The notes under the pieces are model-generated. The model did no database searches and had not been told where the DNA came from. It was given only the letters and a program-made list of their open reading frames with translations. This document shows, in pieces, positions 6,386 through 12,850 of a stretch of 13,829 nt of DNA. Where the stretch lies: assembly GCA_000436475.1 (NCBI GenBank), contig FR886231.1:1-13829 (forward strand), given 5' to 3'. The translations under genes were made by a program, and so were the position numbers. Position 1 is the stretch's first letter. Every line of letters starts with the position of its first letter. This stretch comes from Eubacterium sp. CAG:248. GTDB lineage: Bacteria > Bacillota > Clostridia > Lachnospirales > Lachnospiraceae.

Positions 6386-8710
6386 CTAGTGCATGAACTT
6401 CTCTAAGCCTCTTAAGTTAAGCCCCTGTGGCTTTTTCTTTTTTCTGTTCTGATTTCTGTCCTGGCTGTTGTTATCTTTTGTATGCTGCTTATTGCCGCCT
6501 TTGTTATTACTTTCTTCCTGGCTGTTTCTTCTTCCTCTGTTAGCTGCTGCCTTTTCGTCAAGAATCATTGATAGTGATATTCTTCCCTTGTTAACATCAA
6601 CATCTATAACCCTTACATCAACAATATCACCAACACTGACAATATCAAGAGGATGCTCAACTCTTCTTTCTGCACTCATCTGTGATATATGCACAAGTCC
6701 ATCCTGATGCACTCCTATATCTACAAATGCGCCAAAATCTATGACATTTCTTACTGTACCTTTAAGTATCATACCAGAAGCAAGATCCTTCATATCAAGT
6801 ACATCTTTTCTTAATATCGGCTTAGGCATCTCATCTCTTGGGTCTCTGCCTGGCTTTTCAAGTTCTTTTACTATATCTTCAAGTGTTATTGTACCTATAC
6901 CAAGTTCATCAGCAAGTCTGCCCATATCTTCTATCTTAGACTTTAGTCCTATAAGCTCACCAGAGCTTATGGAATCTATATCATACCCCATAACTTCAAG
7001 AAGCTTCTTTGCTGCTTCATAGCTTTCAGGATGCACACTTGTTGCATCAAGCGGATTATCTCCTCCTGATATTCTCATAAATCCTGCACACTGTTCAAAA
7101 GCTTTTGGTCCTAGCTTAGCTACCTTAAGCAGCTGTTTTCTGTTAGTAAATCTGCCATTAGTTTCTCTGTAATCTATAATATTTTTCGCAACCGCCTTTG
7201 ATATTCCAGATATATATTCAAGAAGTGAAGCTGAGGCTGTGTTAAGATCTACACCTACTTTGTTAACACTATCTTCTACAACACCAACAAGTGTCTCACT
7301 TAACTTCTTCTGGTTCATATCATGCTGATACTGGCCTACACCTATAGACTTTGGATCTATCTTTACAAGCTCAGCTAACGGATCCTGTACACGTCTTGCT
7401 ATAGATACTGCACTTCTCTGATTAACATCAAAATCAGGAAACTCCTCTGTTGCAAGCTTACTGGCTGAATATACAGAAGCACCCGCTTCATTGGTTATAA
7501 CATAATCCACATTCTTAAGCTCATATTCCTTTATCATATCTGAGATAATCTGTTCTGATTCTCTTGATGCTGTTCCGTTACCACATGATATAAGATTAAC
7601 ATTGTACTTCTTAATAAGGTCTGCAACTATTTTCTTAGTTTCCTCGACCTTGTTAAATGGTTCTGTTGGATATACAACCTTTGTAGCAAGAACCTTTCCT
7701 GTAGCATCTACTATTGCAAGCTTACACCCATTTCTAAATCCTGGATCCCATCCAAGTACAACTTTTCCTGCTATAGGTGGCTGTAAAAGGAGCTGCTCAA
7801 GATTCTTGCCAAACACCTTAATAGCCCCATCCTCAGCTGTTTCTGTAAGAGTATTCCTTATCTCTCTTTCAATGGCTGGTGCAATAAGTCTGTCGTATGC
7901 ATCTGCTATACACTCTTTAAGATATGGTGTTGTATACTCATTGTCGTTTGTTATTATCTGCTTTTCAAGATATCTGAGTATTCTTTCTTCTGGTGCTTCA
8001 ACTTTAATCGTAAGGAACTTTTCATTCTCACCTCTGTTTATTGCAAGAATTCTATGTCCTGGAATAGATGCTATTGCTTCATTGTAATCATAATAATTCT
8101 CATATACTGATTCAGCTTCTGCATCCTTTGCTGCTGCTACAAGCTTTCCCTCTTTAAATGTTATATCTCTTATATATGTTCTGTAGTCTGCTACATCTGA
8201 TATCTGCTCAGCTATAATATCAAGTGCTCCTGCAATAGCTTCCTGTGCACTCTTTACTTCCTTGCCTTCCTCATCTGATACATACTTTTCTGCTTCAACA
8301 AGGACATCTTCCTTTGCATCCTGTCCTTTGATATATTCTGCAAGCTGCTCAAGACCTTTTTCCCTGGCTATTGTTGCCCTTGTTCTTCTCTTCTGCTTAT
8401 ATGGTCTGTAAAGATCTTCTACAAGCACCATGGTTTCTGCTTTAAGTATCTGTTCCTTAAGCTCATCTGTAAGCTTACCCTGTTCCTCAATACTTGCAAT
8501 AACCTGTGTCTTTCTATCTTCAAGATTACGTAAATACTTAAGTCTGTCATCAAGTTCACGAAGCTGTTCATCGTTTAACGCCCCTGTAACCTCTTTTCTA
8601 TATCTGGCGATGAATGGTATGGTACAGCCTTCATCTATAAGCTTTACAGCCGCATCCACCTGTGATGTTTTTACACTTAATTCTTCTGCAATCTTCTTAA
8701 TAATATCCAT
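6386..8710 (-). CDS. tex: Tex family RNA-binding transcription accessory protein
   Basis: A 774-residue cytosolic Tex (YhgF-type) protein. In order: an alpha-helical N-terminal domain with IPFIARYRKEVTGALNDEQL (31-50), a YqgF/RuvX-like fold beginning GKVVLGWDPGFRNGCKLAI (315-333), helix-hairpin-helix motifs around NTASASLLEYISGISKAVAK (490-509) and AKLGPKAFEQCAGF (531-544), and a C-terminal S1 domain (646-715) with VIDFGAFVDIGVHQDGLVHIS. A low-complexity basic tail (about 721-765, rich in Asn, Lys, Gln and Arg, with KKKK) follows S1 and probably adds nucleic-acid affinity. Tex proteins bind RNA and associate with transcription and translation; the exact role is unsettled. The start has GGAG at seven bases. 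It is the first gene after the promoter at 8747-8775. Confidence 0.95.
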   Translation of the reverse strand: MDIIKKIAEELSVKTSQVDAAVKLIDEGCTIPFIARYRKEVTGALNDEQLRELDDRLKYLRNLEDRKTQVIASIEEQGKLTDELKEQILKAETMVLVEDLYRPYKQKRRTRATIAREKGLEQLAEYIKGQDAKEDVLVEAEKYVSDEEGKEVKSAQEAIAGALDIIAEQISDVADYRTYIRDITFKEGKLVAAAKDAEAESVYENYYDYNEAIASIPGHRILAINRGENEKFLTIKVEAPEERILRYLEKQIITNDNEYTTPYLKECIADAYDRLIAPAIEREIRNTLTETAEDGAIKVFGKNLEQLLLQPPIAGKVVLGWDPGFRNGCKLAIVDATGKVLATKVVYPTEPFNKVEETKKIVADLIKKYNVNLISCGNGTASRESEQIISDMIKEYELKNVDYVITNEAGASVYSASKLATEEFPDFDVNQRSAVSIARRVQDPLAELVKIDPKSIGVGQYQHDMNQKKLSETLVGVVEDSVNKVGVDLNTASASLLEYISGISKAVAKNIIDYRETNGRFTNRKQLLKVAKLGPKAFEQCAGFMRISGGDNPLDATSVHPESYEAAKKLLEVMGYDIDSISSGELIGLKSKIEDMGRLADELGIGTITLEDIVKELEKPGRDPRDEMPKPILRKDVLDMKDLASGMILKGTVRNVIDFGAFVDIGVHQDGLVHISQMSAERRVEHPLDIVSVGDIVDVRVIDVDVNKGRISLSMILDEKAAANRGRRNSQEESNNKGGNKQHTKDNNSQDRNQNRKKKKPQGLNLRGLEKFMH

Positions 8711-8746
8711 TGTGAAACTCCATTTCTATTATTTTATCAATGTTTA

Positions 8747-8775
8747 ATTATACCAATTGTAAGCTTTATTATCAA
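8747..8775 (-). promoter_or_regulatory. Promoter of the tex-tsaEB-rimI-rnz-tsaD-ispD run
   Basis: On the minus strand TTGATA (8775-8770) and a perfect TATAAT (8752-8747) are separated by 17 bases. The predicted start is near 8740, giving a leader of about 30 bases to the tex ATG. It lies between the terminator of the upstream operon (8824-8861) and tex, exactly where a new transcription unit must begin. All eight following genes run in the same direction with gaps under 100 bases and no clear terminator between them. Confidence 0.85.
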
Positions 8776-8823
8776 GTTGCTGTTTTATATGCAATATACA
8801 ACAAACAATCGCAGCACATACAT

Positions 8824-8861
8824 AAAAAAGCCAGGTAGTATAATCAATCAATACTACCTGG
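8824..8861 (-). terminator. Intrinsic terminator of the ACT-hom-lysC operon
   Basis: On the minus strand CCAGGTAGTAT (8861-8851) pairs perfectly over 11 bases with ATACTACCTGG (8841-8831) around a 9-base loop, followed by one C and six T (8829-8824). It starts 13 bases after the stop codon of the membrane-protein gene at 8875. On the plus strand no U-tract follows the stem, so it acts in one direction only. Confidence 0.92.
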
Positions 8862-8874
8862 TCATTCATTATTG

Positions 8875-9366
8875 TTACTTGATATTCTTTTTCATCTTTT
8901 CAATCTCATCATCTATGCTTTTTCCATTGGAAAATGTATCTTTATAGCCTTTGTTTTTATCTTTTCCAGATGCCTTTTTCTCTCTGTAAGATGTTCCGCT
9001 GCCTGATAGCAGCACCTTTCCAACAAGTCCGGCACCTCCAAATATAAGCACCAATAATAATATCCATTCGTATAATGTCATCACACTAAGATGAATATGT
9101 GTTGACATTATAACTGATACTATTATCAAAAGCACGGATAATGCTGTAAATACTTTTGATGCAAAGCAAGCCCCTGTCATAAACATCCATACAATCCCTA
9201 TAATAAGCGGAATAATAATAAGCCCTGATGAAAATCTTCCTCCACCAAGGAAGAAAAATCCATATCCTGAAAATACTATAACCTTCTGTGAAAATATATA
9301 CAATCCAACCGCAAGCATAACTACACCTGCTACAAACTGCATAAGCTCATTTTTTGCATCTTTCAT
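8875..9366 (-). CDS. Four-helix membrane protein with charged tail, function unknown
   Basis: A 163-residue protein with four predicted membrane helices at about 9-27, 46-64, 69-89 and 98-119, joined by short loops with a glycine-rich FFFLGGGRFSSG stretch between the first two, and a hydrophilic C-terminal tail of about 40 residues (EKKASGKDKNKG..., ending KSIDDEIEKMKKNIK). I chose the ATG at 9366, which has GGGGGA six bases upstream; a longer TTG frame from 9423 has no ribosome-binding site. I recognise similar unnamed proteins in Lachnospiraceae but no function. It is the last gene before the terminator at 8824-8861 and 90 bases after lysC, so it is probably co-transcribed with the aspartate-pathway genes. 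Transport or envelope roles are possible; neither is shown. Confidence 0.75.
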   Translation of the reverse strand: MKDAKNELMQFVAGVVMLAVGLYIFSQKVIVFSGYGFFFLGGGRFSSGLIIIPLIIGIVWMFMTGACFASKVFTALSVLLIIVSVIMSTHIHLSVMTLYEWILLLVLIFGGAGLVGKVLLSGSGTSYREKKASGKDKNKGYKDTFSNGKSIDDEIEKMKKNIK

Positions 9367-9432
9367 AAGCTTCCCCCATCTTTCTATCCTGTCTGTTATA
9401 CAGAATATTTCTTGTCTTACCAAAAAAACGCT

Positions 9433-9456
9433 GCATTAATCCATCGCATTAATCCA
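9433..9456. repeat. Two 11-base direct repeats at the lysC 3' end
   Basis: GCATTAATCCA occurs at 9433-9443 and again at 9446-9456, two bases apart, ending directly at the lysC stop codon (9457-9459). It looks like a small recent tandem duplication in the spacer. No function is evident. Confidence 0.6.
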
Positions 9457-10776
9457 CTACTTTGATTCTGGCACAAACACTCCATAGATTGTTCTGATTG
9501 CATCCTCAAAATATCTGTTTCTTACACCTATGATGATATTAAGCTCACTTGAACCCTGATCTATCATCTTAATATTAATCTTAGATTTAGCAAGTGCTGA
9601 GAAGATATTGCCCGCAAGACCTGAGTTATTTCTCATGCTTCTTCCTACAACCGCTATAAGTGCAAGGTCTGATTCAAGCTCAATAGAATCCGGATTAACT
9701 GCTCTATGAAGCTCTGCAAGAACTTTCTGTTCCTTTTCTACGAATTCATCCTGATGAACAAAAACTGTCATAGTATCTATGCCTGAAGGCATGTGCTCAA
9801 AGGAGATTCCATTATCTTCAAATACCTGAAGAACTTTTCTTCCAAATCCTATCTCTGAATTCATCATATCCTTATCGATTGTTATTGATACGAAGCCCTT
9901 CTTACCCGCAATACCTGTTATAATGCAGTCAGGTCTGTTACATGTTGTCTCAACAATCATAGTACCTTTATCCTGTGGTGCATTAGTATTACGTATATTT
10001 ATTGGAATTCCTTCCTTTCTTACTGGGAATATAGCTGATTCGTGAAGAACTGTTGCACCCATATATGAAAGTTCTCTTAATTCCTTGTATGTTATGATAT
10101 CTATTGGTCTTGGATTGTCTACTATTCTTGGATCTGCCGCAAGGAAACCAGATACATCTGTCCAGTTCTCATATACATCAGCCTTAATAGCTCTTGCAAC
10201 AATAGAGCCAGTTACGTCTGAGCCACCTCTTGAAAATGTCTTTACAGCTCCATTAGGCATAGCTCCATAGAATCCAGGAATAACTGCTGACTCAACATTC
10301 GCTAATCTGTCTCCCATAACCTTATTAGTCTTTTCACCATCGAATTCACCGTTAGCATCAAAACATATAACACTGGCTGCATCTATAAACTCATAACCGA
10401 GATAGTTAGCCATAATTATACCATTAAGGTACTCTCCTCTTGAAGCTGCATAATCTGTACCAGCCTTTGCTTCAAAGTTCTTTCTGATTGTCTCAAACTG
10501 TTCCTTTAATGAAAGCTTTAAACCAAGACCTTTTATAATCTCGTTATATCTTTCTTCTATAGCCTTAAGCTGCTTATCGAAGTTTTTACCTGCTTCTGCC
10601 TCAGCATAGCACTTATAAAGCATATCAGTAACCTTCGTATCATCTGAAAATCTCTTTCCTGGAGCTGAAGGAACTACGAATCTTCTGCTTTCTTCTGCTC
10701 TTATTATATTTCCAACCTTCTTGAACTGCTCTGCACTCGCAAGTGAACTTCCACCAAACTTAACTACTTTTACCAT
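9457..10776 (-). CDS. Aspartate kinase (monofunctional, two ACT domains)
   Basis: Catalyses ATP-dependent phosphorylation of aspartate, the first step to lysine, threonine, methionine and diaminopimelate. The 439 residues comprise an amino-acid kinase domain (1 to about 280) with VKFGGSSLA (5-13), the substrate loop FSRGGSDVTGS (181-191) and WTDVSGFLAADPRIV (205-219), then two C-terminal ACT domains: about 285-360, beginning ITGIAGKKGFVSI, and about 370-435, with VVGRSMRNNSGLAGNIFSAL. The ACT pair indicates feedback control by an end product; which one (lysine or threonine) cannot be read from sequence alone, though the location beside hom favours the threonine branch. The ribosome-binding site AAAGG is rather far (11 bases) from the ATG. 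It follows hom by 66 bases. The isozyme symbol (lysC, thrA or similar) is left open. Confidence 0.95.
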   Translation of the reverse strand: MVKVVKFGGSSLASAEQFKKVGNIIRAEESRRFVVPSAPGKRFSDDTKVTDMLYKCYAEAEAGKNFDKQLKAIEERYNEIIKGLGLKLSLKEQFETIRKNFEAKAGTDYAASRGEYLNGIIMANYLGYEFIDAASVICFDANGEFDGEKTNKVMGDRLANVESAVIPGFYGAMPNGAVKTFSRGGSDVTGSIVARAIKADVYENWTDVSGFLAADPRIVDNPRPIDIITYKELRELSYMGATVLHESAIFPVRKEGIPINIRNTNAPQDKGTMIVETTCNRPDCIITGIAGKKGFVSITIDKDMMNSEIGFGRKVLQVFEDNGISFEHMPSGIDTMTVFVHQDEFVEKEQKVLAELHRAVNPDSIELESDLALIAVVGRSMRNNSGLAGNIFSALAKSKINIKMIDQGSSELNIIIGVRNRYFEDAIRTIYGVFVPESK

Positions 10777-10842
10777 TACTGTTTTTACCTTTCATCGTAT
10801 TTATTATATTTTACTTAATTCAATGACACTATTACTTTTCTA

Positions 10843-12063
10843 TTAATTAAGCTTTGTATCATCTATTCTGATTCTTGATATAACATTTATCTTAGCTGCT
10901 GCCAAAGCAAACTTTTCTTCTGTCATAACGCCTGTTATAAAGCCGTACTCAGCATCAAGACCTTCAGCGTTAACTATCCTAACATCACCAAAAAGCTCTT
11001 CAAGCTGTGATTCTTTCACATCCTTTGATACCCTTACAAAGAATCTTCTTTCTTCTTCTGCTGTATCTGCAAGTGTAAGCTTCTCATCGTCCCAGATAAC
11101 CATAACGTTAGTTCCCTTATGCTTAACACAGTCGATTATATCTCCAACTACTGCACTTGCTGTAGGAAGCTTACCTGCACCAGCACCAAAGAACATAACA
11201 TCTCCAACCATATTTCCGTTAACATATATTCCATTAAGTACTCCGTTAACATTATATAATGGATGTGTCTTATCTATAAGGAATGGTGATGTTATAGCAT
11301 ATACTTTACCATTTTTTCTATAACTTGTTGCTAAAAGCTTGATTACACATCCAAGCTTATCTGCATACTTAAAATCCTCGTTTGATATCTTTGTAATGCC
11401 TTCTGTTGTTATCTCTTCAAAGTTAACTGTCTTACCGCCGGCAAGTGATGTAAGAATAGCTATCTTTCTGCATGCATCATATCCTTCTACATCTGCTTCT
11501 GGATTACGCTCTGCATATCCAAGCTCCTGTGCTTCCTTTAACACTTCCTGGTATGAACTTCCCTCCCTGCTCATCTTTGTGAGAATATAGTTAGTTGTTC
11601 CATTCATAATACCTGTAATCTTAGTTATCTCGTCTGCTGTAAGCGCCTGGTTAAGAGGTCTGATAATAGGAATACCACCACCTACAGATGCTTCAAACAT
11701 AAAGTTAAGATTTCGTTCCTTTGCCATGGCAAGAAGCTCTGCTCCATGAGCTGCAACAAGTGCCTTGTTAGATGTGCACACACTCTTTCCAGCATCCAAA
11801 GCTCTCTTAACAAATGTAAATGCTGGTTCTACACCTCCCATGACTTCCACTACAACATCTATCTCATCATCATTTATAATAAGGTCTATATCATGTACTA
11901 TCTTTTCCTGGATAGGATCTTCTGGGAAATCTCTTAAGTCTAAAACGCTTTTAACCTCTATAGACTGTCCCGCCTTTTTTAATATTGAATCAGCATTCGT
12001 GTTAAGTATCTCAACAACTCCTGATCCAACTGTTCCATAACCTAATACCGCTACTTTTGCCAT
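10843..12063 (-). CDS. hom: Homoserine dehydrogenase
   Basis: Reduces aspartate semialdehyde to homoserine, the branch point to threonine and methionine. Counting from the ATG at 12063 it has 406 residues: an N-terminal Rossmann fold with GYGTVGSG (8-15), SNKALVA (98-104), the dimer/catalytic part with EASVGGGIPIIRPL (124-137), NGTTNYI (154-160) and NPEADVEGYDACRK (187-200), which holds the conserved Asp/Lys pair, and a C-terminal ACT-like segment from about 335 (RRFFVRVSK). The start at 12063 is set by GGAGG five bases upstream (GGAGGATGATATGG); an in-frame ATG at 12075 would place that site inside the gene. It lies 37 bases after the UPF0735 ACT gene. The ACT segment suggests threonine feedback, as in related enzymes. 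Confidence 0.96.
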   Translation of the reverse strand: MAKVAVLGYGTVGSGVVEILNTNADSILKKAGQSIEVKSVLDLRDFPEDPIQEKIVHDIDLIINDDEIDVVVEVMGGVEPAFTFVKRALDAGKSVCTSNKALVAAHGAELLAMAKERNLNFMFEASVGGGIPIIRPLNQALTADEITKITGIMNGTTNYILTKMSREGSSYQEVLKEAQELGYAERNPEADVEGYDACRKIAILTSLAGGKTVNFEEITTEGITKISNEDFKYADKLGCVIKLLATSYRKNGKVYAITSPFLIDKTHPLYNVNGVLNGIYVNGNMVGDVMFFGAGAGKLPTASAVVGDIIDCVKHKGTNVMVIWDDEKLTLADTAEEERRFFVRVSKDVKESQLEELFGDVRIVNAEGLDAEYGFITGVMTEEKFALAAAKINVISRIRIDDTKLN

Positions 12064-12100
12064 ATCATCCTCCATGTAATTTTCACTTTATTTTATAAAA

Positions 12101-12550
12101 TCAAAGTGATGCATCGCTGCTTAAGATTTTAAGGTATCTTACCCCACCAAGCTGTTCTATTTCCTCAATCATCATAGATGCATCTCCGGTCGTTGGAAGA
12201 ATCTCAACACTCAATGTTAATGATGCAATACCATTAACCGGTATAGTCTGGTGAATCGTAAGTATGTTAGCCTTAAACTCAGCTACCTTGTTAAGCACAA
12301 CTGATAGAAGTCCTGGTTCATCCTCCATAGACAGGACAAATGTTATTGTCTTACCTTTAGAATTATCTCTGAATGGAAATATATCATCTTTATACTTATA
12401 GTAGGAGCTTCTGCTTATCCCTACTTTTTCGGTAGCATCTGCTATAGAAATATTCTTATTCTCTATAAGTCTGTTTGCTTCCGCTACCTTTAAAAGCACT
12501 TCAGGCAGAGCTTTCTGCTTAACAACATAATATTTAATATTATCTTTCAT
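12101..12550 (-). CDS. UPF0735 family ACT-domain protein (PheB-like)
   Basis: A 149-residue protein with a short N-terminal helix-turn-helix-like region (about 33-55, ISIADATEKVGISRSSYYKY) and a C-terminal ACT domain (about 70-142, with MEDEPGLLSVVLNKVAEFKANILTI). This layout matches the UPF0735/PheB family, thought to bind amino acids, with a regulatory role suggested but not established. I start it at ATG 12550, matching family N-termini (MKDNIKYYVV). An in-frame ATG at 12676 would add 42 residues without family character, and that ATG lies upstream of both candidate promoters' predicted starts. The ribosome-binding site is weak (GTGAG). It is the first gene of the ACT-hom-aspartokinase operon, so it may sense threonine or a related amino acid; this is inference from context. 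Confidence 0.9.
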   Translation of the reverse strand: MKDNIKYYVVKQKALPEVLLKVAEANRLIENKNISIADATEKVGISRSSYYKYKDDIFPFRDNSKGKTITFVLSMEDEPGLLSVVLNKVAEFKANILTIHQTIPVNGIASLTLSVEILPTTGDASMMIEEIEQLGGVRYLKILSSDASL

Positions 12551-12571
12551 TTTAATAATCTCACGCCTTTC

Positions 12572-12600
12572 CGCATATTTAAAGTATATAAGTATGTCAA
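12572..12600 (-). promoter_or_regulatory. Alternative proximal promoter of the ACT-hom operon
   Basis: On the minus strand a perfect TTGACA (12600-12595) is followed 17 bases later by a poor -10, TATGCG (12577-12572), or at 16 bases by ATATGC. Use of this promoter would leave only about 15 bases before the ATG at 12550. The perfect -35 is striking, but the weak -10 makes it a second choice after 12648-12676. Confidence 0.35.
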
Positions 12601-12629
12601 CGCCTTTTGTGTATTCCACAGAAAGACAG

Positions 12630-12644
12630 TTGTACTCAGTACAA
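12630..12644. promoter_or_regulatory. 15-base palindrome, candidate operator of the ACT-hom operon
   Basis: TTGTACTCAGTACAA is a perfect inverted repeat with 7-base arms around one central base. It spans the predicted transcription start (about 12641) of the promoter at 12648-12676, a classic position for a repressor. As RNA it could instead fold as a 6-bp hairpin with a UGA loop at the 5' end of the message. The symmetry is seen directly; the role is inferred, and I do not recognise the regulator. Confidence 0.45.
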
Positions 12645-12647
12645 AGA

Positions 12648-12676
12648 ATAGTAGCACATGTTCTATATAAAAGCAA
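12648..12676 (-). promoter_or_regulatory. Candidate promoter of the ACT-hom-aspartokinase operon
   Basis: On the minus strand TTGCTT (12676-12671) and TACTAT (12653-12648) are spaced by 17 bases. The predicted start is near 12641, inside the palindrome at 12630-12644, giving a leader of about 90 bases before the UPF0735 gene. I see no T-box or recognisable riboswitch in that leader. Confidence 0.5.
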
Positions 12677-12700
12677 GTGTTTTATGTCTGTTTAAACAAT

Positions 12701-12738
12701 AAAAAACCCTCGCACAACGGGAGAGGAATGCGAGGGTT
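12701..12738 (-). terminator. Intrinsic terminator downstream of malQ
   Basis: On the minus strand AACCCTCGCA (12738-12729) pairs perfectly with TGCGAGGGTT (12714-12705) around a 14-base loop, and a T-run (six T counting the last two stem bases, 12706-12701) follows. It lies about 110 bases past the malQ stop and 25 bases before the candidate -35 of the next operon, so it separates the two transcription units. Confidence 0.88.
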
Positions 12739-12744
12739 ATATAT

Positions 12745-12769
12745 AAAAACAATGTCATAAATACATTGT
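12745..12769 (-). terminator. Weak terminator-like hairpin upstream of the main malQ terminator
   Basis: On the minus strand ACAATGT (12769-12763) pairs with ACATTGT (12755-12749) over seven bases with a 7-base loop, followed by four further T (12748-12745) and then ATATATA. The stem is AT-rich, so termination would be partial. It stands just upstream of the stronger terminator at 12701-12738, as a tandem pair. Confidence 0.4.
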
Positions 12770-12812
12770 CTTTATCAATATTAAACTTCTTAGTACTATA
12801 TAACATTTATGC

Positions 12813-12850
12813 ATGTTGTAAAATAGTACTTTGGTACTATTTTACAGCAT
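12813..12850. repeat. Long hairpin abutting the malQ stop codon
   Basis: TGTAAAATAGTAC (12817-12829) pairs perfectly with GTACTATTTTACA (12834-12846) around the 4-base loop TTTG; with one G-U pair the stem extends to about 17 bases (12813-12850), reaching the malQ TAA codon. No T-run follows on the minus strand, so it is not a standard intrinsic terminator. It may stabilise the mRNA 3' end, slow ribosomes at the stop, or be a dispersed repeat. The structure is clear; the role is unknown. Confidence 0.7.

Noticed and set aside
7602..8087. 161-codon plus-strand open frame opposite tex
   Set aside because: It is a shadow of the tex coding frame (serine- and leucine-rich translation of the complementary codons), with no independent support.
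12551..12641. T-box or amino-acid riboswitch in the ACT-hom leader
   Set aside because: No T-box sequence, specifier stem or terminator/antiterminator pair is visible in the short leader.
12551..12676. 42-residue N-terminal extension of the UPF0735 protein
   Set aside because: The extension has no family character, and its ATG (12676-12674) lies within the candidate -35 box, upstream of both predicted transcription starts; the ATG at 12550 fits the family start.
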